Below are positions 47,077 to 59,290 of a stretch of DNA of 64,000 nt, one piece after another (the stretch's first letter is position 1; every line of letters starts with the position of its first letter). The stretch comes from Marthasterias glacialis. Its lineage: Eukaryota; Echinodermata; Asteroidea; Forcipulatida; Asteriidae. The DNA lies in the NCBI GenBank assembly GCA_911728455.2, contig OU452233.1:8909505-8973504 (forward strand), written 5' to 3'. The position numbers were made by a program, and so were the translations under genes. Below the pieces are notes generated by a model. It did not search any database, was not told the DNA's origin, and was given only the letters and a program-made list of their open reading frames with translations.

Positions 47077-50000
47077 ATGGCGTACCTAGCTCTGTGCCTT
47101 TTTCTGCTGTGTCTGGGTAAGTTTTGGAAAGGAGGTTACTTCAAAATATCTCATTATTTACAAAGAACCATGTCCCTGTTAAAGGTAGAATACAGGATTG
47201 GTATTCACTAGTATTAGTCTGAAAGGTTACTGATTATAATGTACCTACCAGTACCAATCTTTCGTAGAAATATTTTTGTCTGAAATACTGTCAAAGTCGA
47301 GAAAATCGAATTTGAAGACCCGATTTCAAATTCGGTTGTATCAATCAAAATTAAGTACAATGTGTTTACATGCAGAAAGGTGTGCACGGTTGTTCACTAA
47401 TTTCTCCTGACTCAGAAAACGGATTGAGCCCAAATTTCCACAAGTTTATTTTCATGTATTATTTTGAATCACACAAAGTAAAAACACGGCACTGTCAGCT
47501 TTACCAATCCTATATTTCTACCTTTATAAAGTGTTCTTTATTGTTAAAAGCTAAAAGTCGGTTTTAAACTACATAAAATATAGCAGTTTTGGGCAGCTAC
47601 GGTAGACTAAATCAGACATACAAAAAAACCAACAACAAAAAAACAACAACAAAGCAGACTTAGGAAATCCATATAAAAACTCAAAATTCTCCTTTTACAG
47701 CAAAATTGCAATCTATGTTACTGTCAAATATCGACTGTGTATAAAGGCAAGGGATACCTTTGGTATTTGTAACTGGACGTTTGTATCAATACTACATAGT
47801 TGTAGGTATATACCATAAAACTAATTTGCGAAAATTTGTTTCAAAAGATGGTAGTGTTTTTGAGATAATGTGGAGCGGTTATTTCCATGCAGAAGGATCC
47901 GAAATGCCGAAACCGCGTGTTTTGTATTTTACGAGAAACGATTCGCGCATGCATCGTTTCTCAGATTCAAATATTCGGGCAGAAAATTCTCTCTTTCTCT
48001 AAAACCACATTACTTCAAAGGGAATCGTTTCTCACAGTGTTTTATACTATATCAATTGCTCTCCAGTCCTTACCAAGTAAGCTTTTATGGTAATTAATTT
48101 GTGGAGTATCCTGATAGACACGACTCTTCTCTAGCGGCATAACCGTCATCCTGTAATTATTGTTTCAATGGATAAGGCTGTACCCATATACGTGTAGCTG
48201 TTTAGTAGAAATGTTTTTACCTATTTTGTGGACATAACCGGTTTTAAACAACTGGTATGATATTACATCGGTTTAACACGTACGACTTTTGGCTTATTTG
48301 GTCTAGCAACAAATGTGAGTGCTGAATTTGTGATTTTTTCAAGGTGTGGGACCAGCAATATCACAAACGCAAACGACAACAGACACCACAACCACTGTCA
48401 CACAAGCAACCACTGTCACACAAGCAACCACACAAGCAACCACTACCCAACAAGCAACCACCGCACAGACTACAACCGCCACTGCAACAACTGCGGTTAG
48501 CTCAACCACTGCCCCAACAACGGCTGTGAATGGTACAACTGCTGGTATGACTACCGAAGAATCCAATTCCACTGAAAACATGACGACAGTTGAAATGGGA
48601 TCGACTTTCAATATGACGACTGGAACAACGGCTAACACTACGACCGAGGGAACCAACGGGACAACTGCCGGACCCACAACAGCTATGAAAGCGACAACTA
48701 TGATGCCTGGCCCCACAAGGTACATTTAGTGTCAGATTATTAAAATTAATTTCGATCCCAAATCAGTCTGATCAAACCCCACCCATACTTTATTCATTTG
48801 GTTTTTTATAAAGTGTGACCCCATTGCCGAAGTAAATTGGTATCCTAGATTCTAATCTTATTGTAATTTTTATTTTACATTTTGAGTCAGTATTTCCCGA
48901 AGTGTGTATCCATTGAGAGTCAGTTTCAAGGATTTTTAGAAAGGGTGGGCGCTAAAACTTCGAGCTAATTTCCAAGTTGAAAATACTATCACTAAACATG
49001 CTGTTAAGTTTTGAGATAAATTGATCACGGCGTGGGAACCAGGGGCCTGCTTGAGGGCCCCGGGAAAGTTTAAAGCATTAGATGATCTCTTGTGCAGTCT
49101 TGGACATTTCAGAAGCGTTTTTATAAGATATTTGTTACCCATTTTAAAATGTGAAATCCGATTTGTTTGCCGTTCAGTTCAATTTTGTTTTCAGTCGGCG
49201 GAAATAAGAGGGGCGCGCGCCCCCTGCGCACACCTCTAAAGCCACCACTGGTTTCTGTATCATTTTGAAATTCTCGAATGTTTTCGCAGTGGTCCCGGGG
49301 GACGTCTTAGTGTCAGTAAGATCAGGAATGTTTTACTAGGCGGTGATTGAAAAAATAGTTTGATTGACCCGTTCAATACGAAATGGATCATATAGTTTTA
49401 AAAAGAATGGCCCCTGATCCATGACCTGCGGTATATTTTGAAAACTATTGGTAAGTTTGGATAGCAATTTGTTCTGTTCCATTCCTTCCGTCACAGATAT
49501 GAAGTGAACGACACCGACGGGAGGTGTATTCTGATGCAGTTCTATGCCAAGATAGACATTAAGTATTCTTACTGGGAAGGAGATGTAAGTTACAAACATA
49601 GATACCAAAAGTCTGGGTTTAGATTAAAGCACTCAGCACGGAAAAAAATGGTAAATGCCAAAGATCAGTATCCGCACTTTATGTCACGCAATGATCAAAT
49701 TCACCAGACGTTATCATCACAATTATCTTGGTTGCGCCATTTTGGAAATTAATGTGGCCATGCATGTGTTTAGTGTAGTGTGCATAGACGACGCGGCGCT
49801 TTATATAGACCTTTCCATTGTTGATAAACAAACCGTGCTGGTTGGCATGGACGGCCAAATGTAGCAAAACATTCAAGTCTTGTTGACAGACGTTGTGACC
49901 AAATTCAACATTTTAGCAACTTTCTATTTGAAGAAAATACATCCCATTATTGGTTGGTTTGTTTCCAACAATATTTAAAAAATGTTTGAATATTTTTGTA

Positions 50001-51326
50001 ACACTTTTGCAAACTGTGATTATCTGTTTTTGCTTTGCATTGACGGCTTCCCGTAGTTTTTCCATCTTGGTTGGCAAAAACTCGGCAAAAGAAAGGTCTA
50101 TCCTAGCAGCTTGTTTATGGGCGTTTACACTACCGCAACTATGGCTGCCGCACGCGCGCGTCGAGGCACACGCACTGTGAATCATCCATGCTGATTGGTA
50201 CATATGCGCGCTGACGCGCGTGTCGTGTCATGTGCGCGTGCGGAGGCCATGGCTGCGGTCAGGGGGGGGGGCGGACACGATATTGCGCAATTCTTTCCGC
50301 GGCGCTGTGTGAACGTACCATTTAAAAAAAAGGGGTAAATAATTTCTGCTCTAACACGAATGGATTTAATTAGATAAAAGTAAGGCAGTATTTGACCAAT
50401 TATATATGCATAGTTTATTTGTAATATTTTTGGAGTGGAAGTAAATGCAAAAATTTGTCAAAAATCAATAAAAAAAAATTGGAAAATGCATCAGTCTCTC
50501 CAACACCAGGCACGTAGCCGGGCAACATCATCATACCGTTAATCAATGTGTAATGTTGCTTTGAACGAAAATTCCGACACCCCTAAAACAGTGTCACAAA
50601 ACGTGACGAAAGTGACAAATTGGCCCATTTTACCCCTGAGATTTTTCAAGTTCTTCTTTTAATATATGGTTTTCTAACATTGTGAAGCTTTTTTTAAAAA
50701 TCCACCCATTCTACCCAATTGATTTTTATGATTTTCAAAATGTAACGTTTGAATTAAATAGTAAATTCCGTTATCGGTTTCATGTGTAGACCAGTCGGCG
50801 TCCGGAATCTGTGTGTGTTGGTATGGTATACCAAGCAGTCAGGGTGACGAACCGTGTATTGCACGATGTTAATAACGGCTACACACACACAGCCTGGGTA
50901 TGCTCGCTTTTGACAGAGCCCTGACTGCGTGCGTGCGTCCGTGTGTGTGTGCATTGGTGTAAGGCAGGCTCACGAATGAGACGAGTATCAACGTTGATGG
51001 CGCCCTTTTCTTTTTCGTGTCCGCCCCCCCCCCCCCCCCCTGGCTGCGGTGGTGTAAAACGCCATAAACGAGCTCTGCTCGGGTTGGTGTAATGACTTCC
51101 AAAAATGGTGAGCGTGGCACAGTCGCCGCGTGTGACGTGACATATGAAAGCATCGGAGTTTATACGAAAGAATAACTCTTAAAAGGGACAAGGAGCAATT
51201 TCAAACAGCAACATTCTAAAAGATTCGAAGGCAATGTGTCCCTTTAAAAAGTCGAGTCATTGCATGTCATGTTATTTGTTCGTGTGCTTAGTTGTATCTT
51301 CACCTCAGCTCGCCATCAACATCATT

Positions 51327-51373
<47 letters not shown>

Positions 51374-54300
51374 TGGTTATGATTATAATTCCAAAGATCA
51401 TTTGAGAGACGTTTTTCTGTCTGACAATTGTTTTGCATGATGGGTGCACTATGCATCCTGCCTGCAAGCTAACTTGGTGAATAGCCACTTTTTCGATGAT
51501 GACGTCAATGGTGACTGTTGGAATGTATCCCAAAATAACCATTGTCCCAACTAACGTGACGTCACCCACGTGATTGCTAGTTGTTATTCTGCAATAACAC
51601 GAGAGACGTCAAAGTATAGTAACGCAATCTGTGACGTCATTCTTAATCCGCAAAGTCAAAGTGAACACTAGGTTTATGTTAAATATTAACCTAAATCGAT
51701 TAAAATGATTTACACAATATCTATTATCAGCAATTTAAAATGAATCACTGGTAATGCTTAATCTTTACTTTTTTTCCTCAAAATGCTGCCAAGTCATGCG
51801 TTGGATACGACCTTTAAGAAAACGTGTATATTATGAAACTTCATACCGTATAATAATAAAGACATTTAGGAATTTCTTAATAGACGATGTCTGGTGCAAT
51901 ATCTTGCTCGGTTACTAAAGCTGCTTTTGTAAGAGATTTTGAACATCCACACGTCACAGATTCAGATGAAATGTGTGGCACAATGATAAGTCGTTGACGA
52001 TCTGGAGAGAATTACACTCCCTATAGGGTGCTAAAACTCCCAGGTCAGCACTGACCTGGATTCCGGGTCATAGGGGGCCCGGTCCGCTAATCAGTCAGTA
52101 TGACAGGGGGCCCGGTCCGTTAATAAGTCAGTATGACAGGGGGCCTGGGGTCGATTTCACAAAGCACTAAGATTCATCTTAAGTTGAGTTTTCAGTATTA
52201 CCATAGTAATTTGCATTGTGACATCACACTTTGCTTAGCAATTAAGAGTGATTCACAGTTAAGATCAATCTTAGCTCTTTGTGAAATCCAGCCCTGGTCT
52301 GTGAATCAGTCAGTATGACAGGGGGCCCGGTCCGTTAATCAGTCAGTATGACAGGGGCCCGGTCCGTTAATCAGTCAGTATGACAGGGGGCCCGGTCCGT
52401 TAATCGGTCAGTATGACATGGGGCCCGGTCCGTTAATCAGTCAGTATAACAGGGGGCCCGGTCCGTTAATCAGTCAGTATGACAGGGGGCCCGGTCCGTT
52501 AATCAGTCAGTATGACAGGGGGCCCGGTCCGTTAATCGGCTAGTATGACCCGGATTCTGTATCAAACTGACCCAAAACTGTGTCACAAACAGACACAAAA
52601 ACCAATTCAAAATCCCGATTTCTTTGACCAGTTTCCGGAACCTGGAATCTGGGTTAATTCTGACCCGGGAGTTTATAGAGAGTATGCAAAAAACTTCAAT
52701 TAAACTTTCAATTCAATTCACTTTATTTTCACATCAAGGCACATATTTATGTAGTTGGAGTGAAACAATAAGGCAAAAAAAAATTAACGGTAAACTATTG
52801 TGAAAATGTATTAAACAAGAGAAAAGTAACCGAGCCCAAAAGGGCGGCAATGATGGAGGGGTTTGCCCCGAACCGTGTGACGTATGAACACTAGATTATT
52901 TTAATTAGTACAATGAATTCAAAATGAACATAATCGCATTGCATGCACCAGACATTTTTTAACTTCAACTCGAAAATGGCTTGAATATTTCTTTCATTTC
53001 CTTCAATTGATGCTTGGAACAGGTACTGAAAGACGCTGTCGCCATGGTTAATGTTGAACCTAACTCTGTCCCATCGGGTAACTGCTCGGTAAAAGGTAGC
53101 AGGAGCTTTGCCATTAAAATCAACAATCAAGATAATTGGCTCCTCCGCCTCATGTTCACAAGTGAAGAGAAGATGTTCGAGTTGACTAACGTCAGCGTCC
53201 AGTGGAAATACGAGACGCCTTATTTTAATGCGAACGCTTCAAATATTGGTATGTGGATCGGCTAGTAGAATTATTTCAAAGTGTTTACCTATAAAACCCA
53301 AAAGGTCCAGGTGGGAAAAAGTCCTATAATCTCCAAGGTAAATTTTGACTTCAAGATGGAGTCCGGGTGCTACATTATCGAGCGTGAGTCAAAAGTCTGA
53401 GAATTTATCAACGTGAAGTCTCAGTGTAACAAATCCTAAACCTCAAGTGTCCATGGTCGAGTTTGAGTTTAAACCAAAGTGCTTGTATCAGGGCCACGAG
53501 CTAGAGTACGAGTTCAATCGAAAGTTTCAGATTTCCATGTTCGACCCTTTTAATTGGTCGATTCTTATAATGATACCTAGTCCGACTTCTTTGTGTCGAC
53601 CCTATATTGGTTGATTCTTAAAATGATACCTAATCCGACTTCCGTATGTCAACACTCTATGAGTCGATTCTTATCATGATACCTAGTCCAAGGTCCTTGT
53701 GTCGACACTCTATTGGTTGATTCTATAACAATACCTAGTCCGACGTCCGTGTGTCGAAACTCAATATTGGTCGATTCATATAATGATACCTAGTCCGACT
53801 TTCGTCTGTCGACATTATTGTTCGATTCTCATAAGGATACATAATTCGACTAATGTTTGTCGACACTCTTTACTGGTCGATTCTTATCCCTCGTCTGAGC
53901 TCTTGATGTCAAGTCCAAGTCCTCATGAGCTGGATTAACGTCGAGTCACATTTTCGGTTGAAGATTTTAAGGTCAAGTCGTCTTGCTTGTTTGAAACAAT
54001 CCTAGTATCATGAAACACAAACTAAGATTTACGGCGCCCCTTCCAGGCCTCCATACCAAACTCAAAACCCATTATCCTCCTTGTATTCTCGCTTGAAGGT
54101 GAAGTCGAGGAGACGGCGCTCATCGACAAGAGCAAGATCAATGTTAAGGGAACTACGGGGAAGACGTATCAGTGTACCAACCAAGAATTAACCATGGACC
54201 CAGCTGTTGTCACCTTCAAGGAACTCATGTTTCAACCGTTCGCTGATGAATCGGACGATAAAGGCAACTTTGGGGACGGTGAGTTGTTTGTTTGTTGTGT

Positions 54301-55042
54301 GGTTGTTTGTTTGTTTGGTTGTTGGGTTGTTGGGTTGTTTGTTTGTTTTTGTACTTGCGTCAGGATCATGCGATTTGCTTTTGTATCCGTCAGTCTCCGA
54401 AGATCATGGATCTGCGCCTATAGAAAGATTCATTCATGCTGGGGCATCGTCGGCTGTGGCTGTACAGGCCGATGCGGGAGTGGCAGTCTATGGCGCGCCT
54501 GAAGGAGCTGTCCTGGCGGGGGGGGGGGATGTCTGTTCTTTTCTCTTCCAGCGAGTGCGTCTGTTGTCGGCGGTCCGTCTTTCTTGGCCTTCGATCTAGC
54601 GAGACCTCTCCGAACCTCCTATACACAGCATATCTACAGGGATACGTTGCCGTTGTATTGGGCGCTTTCAAGCGTTTGTTGTGAAATGCATATGGTTGGA
54701 TAGATGTTATTAAAGCATAATATAATGATTCACATGAATATCACTTGAAATTGTGTGGGTTTTGTTTATTTTCGGTCCGCCATTTTATGGACGTTATTTA
54801 AACCTCAATTTTCTTACTATTGCAATGATTTAAGTCCTTTGTGTTTGTGTTTATTTTTATGTTAATCAGTGGAATCGTGTACAGCAGATAAACCCACCAA
54901 AGCCCCATCAAAAGCAAACAACACAGGGATGATCGTCGGCATAGTGATTGGTGTTCTGGCTCTAGTCATCATCGTCGCTGGGGGCGTTTTCTTCTTGGTC
55001 AGGTCAAGGTCCAAGAGAGAGTCTTACAAGAGTTTGGATTAG
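47077..55042 (+). CDS. LAMP-family membrane glycoprotein, gene 3
   Basis: Exons are 47077-47116, 48344-48719, 49497-49584, 53023-53248, 54099-54278 and 54870-55042, intron phases 1, 2, 0, 1, 1, giving 360 aa. The start ATGG with A at -3 is strong. Residues 1-14 are a signal peptide. About 20-135 is a Thr-dominated mucin stretch, partly built of TVTQAT/TQAT repeats. The LAMP domain has four cysteines (RCILMQF, NCSVK, YQCTN, ESCTA), paired 40 and 38 residues apart, and the block FQPFADESDDKGNFGD. Residues 324-347 form the transmembrane helix, and the tail RSRSKRESYKSLD carries YKSL, a YxxPhi motif followed by one Asp. Exon 4 has the same length (226 nt) as exon 3 of gene 1. Unlike genes 1 and 2 the mucin exon is separated from the first cysteine exon. 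An alternative first exon may exist at 42963. Confidence 0.92.
47179..47526. mobile_element. MITE family B, copy 3
   Basis: TTAAAGGTAGAATACAGG to CCTATATTTCTACCTTTA. Gene 3 intron 1. Confidence 0.85.
47740..48115. mobile_element. MITE family H, copy 3 (diverged)
   Basis: TAAAGGCAAGGGATACC then GGTATATACCATAAAACTAA, TGGAGCGGTT and CTTACCAAGTAAGCTTTTATG, colinear with 29274-29669. The right end is eroded. Gene 3 intron 1. Confidence 0.7.
48394..48450 (+). repeat. In-frame 18/12-bp minisatellite in the gene 3 mucin exon
   Basis: ACTGTCACACAAGCAACC occurs twice head to tail, followed by a shortened ACACAAGCAACC and a variant. Each unit keeps the frame, so copy-number change would lengthen or shorten the mucin stalk. 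Confidence 0.8.
49806..50100. mobile_element. MITE family C, copy 3
   Basis: TAGACCTTTC at the left and GAAAGGTCTA at the right, 295 bp. Orientation opposite to 23905-24211. Gene 3 intron 3. Confidence 0.85.
50256..51046. mobile_element. Element bounded by inverted CAGGGGGGGGGGCGGACACG-like ends
   Basis: A G-run followed by CGGACACG (near 50263-50279) is mirrored by CGTGTCCGCC and a long C-run (51019-51040). Ends of the GCAGTGGCGTAGCC type are degenerate here. Gene 3 intron 3. Confidence 0.45.
51177..51247. mobile_element. Short internally deleted family A MITE
   Basis: AAAAGGGACAAGGAGC at the left and GAAGGCAATGTGTCCCTTT at the right with only about 35 bases between. Confidence 0.6.
51319..51372. 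repeat. (ATC)n microsatellite
   Basis: About 17 uninterrupted ATC units in gene 3 intron 3. Open frames through it (polyisoleucine, polyaspartate) are artefacts. Confidence 0.95.
52092..52560. repeat. 32-33 bp satellite, about 9 units, interrupted by a MITE
   Basis: Units read CAGTCAGTATGACAGG.. plus GGCCCGGTCCGTTAAT with few changes. The third unit is split by the family J element at 52142-52297, after which the array resumes in the same orientation. Gene 3 intron 3. Confidence 0.95.
52142..52297. mobile_element. MITE family J, copy 2, inside the satellite
   Basis: GGGTCGATTTCACAAAGCAC at the left and CTCTTTGTGAAATCCAGCCC at the right. CCTGG is present on both sides and may be a target duplication. 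Confidence 0.8.
53540..53890. repeat. Diverged minisatellite, about 60 bp unit, six copies
   Basis: Units contain TGGTCGATTCTTATAATG, ATACCTAGTCCGAC and GTGTCGACACTC variants. Gene 3 intron 4, close to exon 5. Confidence 0.85.
54645..54790. mobile_element. Partial MITE related to family A
   Basis: GGATACGTTGCCGTTG, AAATGCATATGGTTGG and ATAATATAATGATTCACATG followed by GGTCCGCCATTTTATGG, as in the family A element type. One half only. Gene 3 intron 5. Confidence 0.55.
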
Positions 55043-55045
55043 CAC

Positions 55046-55051
55046 AATAAA
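55046..55051 (+). promoter_or_regulatory. AATAAA directly after the gene 3 stop
   Basis: A canonical polyadenylation hexamer starts four bases after the TAG. If used, the 3' UTR would be only about 20-30 bases. It may equally be chance. Confidence 0.3.
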
Positions 55052-56439
55052 AGATGGACGAGGGTGTTGTGTGGTAGGCTCTAAAGGGAAACCAGTAGCG
55101 GCGACCTCGCTTGACATTACTCACTGAGTTTTGTATAATGACATCAATAATGAGAGGTCAAGTGACTAGCAGCCTTAATTAGTCATTTTAGACCATTTTT
55201 GACAAATTGTAGTCAAAATGTGGTCTAAAAGGACTAATTAATGCTGTTTTGACTAAGTTAGTTCAAGAGTGATACCCTTTAGAGACTGCCCTAACAAAGA
55301 TATGTGCACTTACAGTGGTGACAGCTCAAAACTAAACAGCGTTCCGTGACTTTTGTGGAAAGTGCAGGCCTCCAAATAACAATTGAACGAAATTATTGTC
55401 AGTACTTGAAGCTCGATATATCTCTTTAAAAATGTTTTTTGCTAAGTGAATTGCAACACACTCCTGTGAAGGTGGTTTTTCAAACTTTTTTATAAACGTT
55501 TACGCTCGATTCGTTGGATTTGCAGTATGAAGTTTCACTGTAGCTTTGTAAAATCTAAAACAGTTAAACCTGTTACTCGCTGTGGACTTCACCATTTAAT
55601 GGCTTATTTTAAAGTATGGTAGAACTATAATTAAAGACAACAATCAATTGAATATTCTCCTAATTGAATTGAACATAACCGGACCAAGAAAGTTTGAGTT
55701 CTACTATTCGTTAGATGCCTTACATTATTTGAAATATGAAATGAGCTGAAATTTATTAAAACCTGGTGAAATGGGGTTTAATGCCCATTTTTTGTTTTTT
55801 GTTTCTGTTTTAATTGGCCGATCAGTTAAGCCACGTCTTTGATGCACTGACCAATCACAGCTAAGATTGTTCAACCAAAAGTTCGACAATTAATATCCAA
55901 AAATGTCCCATTAGGCTATACTTGTTCTTAAACAAGTAGCAGCCGTTCTTATTTTTTTTTTAAGAGTTTCACGCTTTTCAGGATTTTTGTTTTTATGACA
56001 ATGGAATTCACGCTATTTACAGTAAATTTTAAGGCAAATCACACTTTCTATTCCTACTGGCTTTTAATCCATCGGATCCTACTGGATTTTAATCCATCAG
56101 ACCGTCACAAGCTAGTAGTCCGGGGACGGACCATGCACAGCACCCGACTTGCGCCAAGCCTAATTTTACGGTGAGTGAACCACAACTGATCTGTGTTTTG
56201 CTGGCACCATTAATGGTTGTCAAATCTAGTTTGGTATGAAGCTATAAAACATTTAATTGTCGTTTTTACTTTTTGGAGTTGGAAAAATAAAAAAAATTGC
56301 AAGTTTTTTTGCTGAAACAGATCTTGTGGGAAACACACGGTAGTCTTTCTCTTTTTTAATAGAATGAATATTAAACAATATTTGTCTACACATTCTAGTA
56401 AACAAAAAACAAGAGTTCATATTATCTTAGTTTCAATGA
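55052..56439. other. Region downstream of gene 3
   Basis: AT-rich. No exon, tRNA or clear element recognised. A direct pair of TACTGG.TTTTAATCCATC is near 56055-56097. Confidence 0.4.
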
Positions 56440-56760
56440 ATATAATATGGCCGTGTCCAAACTGATAGCTTCTGCAGTGGCTATGGCCAGAAAGCCGAAA
56501 AGTCCAATTCTTCAACGTTGTCACTGCAGCCAACGGCCTTAGCCGTAGCCGAAGTCGCTTGATTCTGACTCGGCATAATACAATTCTTAACTTTACACCA
56601 TGAGGTCTACACTAAGGCCGTGTCCAACTTGGCGGCTACGGCTACGGCTACGGCTGGATCGTCATGCATTGAAGACGTCCTTAGCAACACTCTTAGCAAC
56701 AGCCCTAGCCGCTAATTCCGATACGGCCATACTCTATGACGTCATCACAACGCGGCAATC
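56440..56760. repeat. GGCCGTGTCCAA-type element, two related pieces
   Basis: GGCCGTGTCCAA occurs at about 56452 and 56623, with GGCTACGGCTACGGCTACGG at 56635-56654, CGTCATGCATTGAAGACG and CCTTAGCAACAC after the second. The right end ATACGGCCAT is roughly inverted. Probably a MITE with GGCCGTGTCC ends. Confidence 0.6.
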
Positions 56761-58605
56761 TCTGTCTGGTTCCCTGTTTACATAATGGCACTCATCATTC
56801 AAATACGTGAATCAGACTGGTTCCCTCTCCGTACCTACCTTACTTTTGAGACGTCAGGGCCGCGAGTTTTGCCAACCAGTGGTTTGGAAAAATACGGGTT
56901 GCCTTCTCTGCAAGTAAAACCAGCTTATCATTCAATACAATAATACCAGATTACACTACCACTCTGATAACTTCAGTTAGTGTATGATGTTATTGTATGA
57001 ACGACATGACATTGGATGCGGTTCCGTCTTGATGATAACATCTTTGATATTAATATAAGGTACAATAATCTTATGTTTGCACCACAAAAAGTCCAATCCC
57101 TATATTAACAATACACGTTCCGTAGCACATTTATTTCCATACTTGTAATGTTTATTTATTTTCATACTCGTAGGGACAAACCGGTGTAAATAATCAAAGT
57201 TAACATAACCAGTAATAATGGACAACAACACTCAGGGAAAATGGCATGGGTGTGTTCAAATCAGCCTTTACATGTACGTGTACGTGTACGTGTACGTGTA
57301 CATGTACATACAAAATGCGGACAAAAACATTCCAACCCATTAAACACCAACGGCATGAATTTTGATTGATTCTGTTTTGGACTACGGGCACTGCACTTGT
57401 AAACTGATTAGGCCTATAGGCATTTAACATGGGAAGAAGAGGCAGCCACATTCAGAGGCCAGCAGTTCGGGTGTTCAGTTGTTTAGTGAAACTATTAATC
57501 GACTTAGAGGGGTTGTGTCTTCATGATTACAGCAGTAAAAATGGAATAACCCTACGCAGTTTGACAAAGACGGCAGCCTTTGTGATTATATTGACCGCAA
57601 GCCTGCGTGCGTAGTATCTGGGTGAGTGTTCATCTTTCCATGCAAAGCCACGGGCCTGCTATAATCATGACGAAACAGCCCCTTCAAGTCAAAAATGCGA
57701 GTCTATTGTACAGTAATCAAACTACATGCAGAATGGTGATCCACGCACTTGGATCATAACGTATTACGGACAAACAAAATACTAATGGTTTAATACCTAG
57801 AACCTATCACCAAAATTGACAATAGGTCTTGAGAATCTTCAGCAAGGCGTAAAGAATATTGTGAAAGTTTTTGACTACTTAACTACAAAACAACGAAAAA
57901 AGCCCTCATTGTATACACAAGGTAAATTAATAAATGTTGAATGCAGAAAAGACAATGGTAGGTACAGTTACATTGTATAAAGGCAGAGAGTGACGAAAGA
58001 GCCAGACACTAACATTGGCAGTGGTGGAAATCTTTCCCTGATAGGAGAAGCTACCGTAGACTCCTCCGACACAAAACCTGACACAAACCTAGAGGAAACA
58101 AGCATGATATCTGCCCTAAAACTTAATAAATAAAAAATATAACTATTACTGTTGCTAAAGTCGAAGCACGAAAGGGACAATGGTGACTGTCTTGGACAGG
58201 CCCTTTAGCTTAAATATCTTTATTCTGTTCTGTGTTCGGGAGGTGGATTTTTTGAAAAGGGATAACCAAAATGTTGTGACAAGTAACGGGAATTTCACCC
58301 CTAACAAAATAATATATTTACTGTAGGACTTGAACATTTTGTGGAAATTCAATCCATTATACCACAAACACATCCTTGGAATTGGATTGGTGGAATTTTA
58401 CCATGTAAATTGTCGCGACGCTCAAAAATTTGATATTGGAGTCCAATTGTGGATAACTATTGGACGCTCCGCGGCGTCATTTTCAAAATAATCGTTCCCG
58501 CCCGTTTGTCCACACGAGGCAGGGTCGTGTCACGGCTGACGATGTTGGTGTCTACATGGAGTCGTCCACGTTGTTTAGAAGAGCGTTTTTGAATTTTCAG
58601 GGCAT
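56761..58605. other. Intergenic between genes 3 and 4
   Basis: Contains a (GTACGT)n-like run at 57270-57306 and a weak signal-peptide-like frame at 57429-57606 (see findings). No other gene recognised. Confidence 0.4.
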
Positions 58606-59058
58606 GGACAGCAGTGGCGTAAATAGAGAGGGGGGGGGGGGGCACGGGGGAGCACGTCCCCCCATTGATGACCGTGCCACTCCCCTAGGTTCCTTCCATT
58701 TGAAACCTGGACTTTTGAGATTACAAATATCCACTGAAATGCTTAATTTGATAAGCTTTTATGTAGTAATTTCAATGTGTTTCAAAACTATTTTTCTATT
58801 TACACGCAGACAATGTGTTTGATTTTACCTCCACTTCAGATATCTAAGTTTTTGTTTTAAATTGAGTGGAAACTAAATAAACCAACCAACCAACCAAAAC
58901 CTAATGAAAAATAGTGAAAGGCATAACAAGAGCGCTGAAAAGGGGCTTTTTATGAAAAATGCAAACAGAAACTACAATTTTAATTGGCCAGAAGTGCCCA
59001 CTACAAACAATGGTGCACCCCTTGTGCCTCCCTAAATTATACCGTAGTTTCGCCGCTG
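58606..59058. mobile_element. Short element with CAGCAGTGGCG / CGCCGCTGATG ends
   Basis: GGACAGCAGTGGCGTAAA at the left and TTTCGCCGCTGATGGG at the right, about 450 bp. Inner flanks G-rich (58632-58644). No coding capacity. Confidence 0.6.
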
Positions 59059-59149
59059 ATGGGCTGGACGAGTTTCCGTGTCTTTTTGTGTTTTTTGTGC
59101 AAATGACAAGGATCTATGTGTGAGGAGGTATATAAAACAAATATTGAAT

Positions 59150-59290
59150 GCATTTTGTTCGTGCATTATCGCAGAATATAATAACTAAGTGATATCCGGC
59201 TTTTCCATTTCACTCGGCTTTGCCTCGTGAAATGGAATGGCCCAGATTTCACCTGAGTGATTACATTCTGCAACAATGCACTCACCATGC
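59150..59290. mobile_element. Hairpin MITE, second copy
   Basis: CCATTTCACTCGGC / CCTCGTGAAATGG in the centre and GCATTATCGCAGAAT / ATTCTGCAACAATGC outside. Same design as 11845-11965. Confidence 0.75.

Noticed and set aside
48339-48725. Minus-strand Val-rich 128-codon frame
   Set aside because: Antisense shadow of the gene 3 mucin exon (ACN codons read as valine).
51234-51569. Polyisoleucine and polyaspartate frames
   Set aside because: Both come from the ATC microsatellite.
52092-52560. CRISPR-like array
   Set aside because: Plain head-to-tail satellite without spacers; the only interruption is a MITE.
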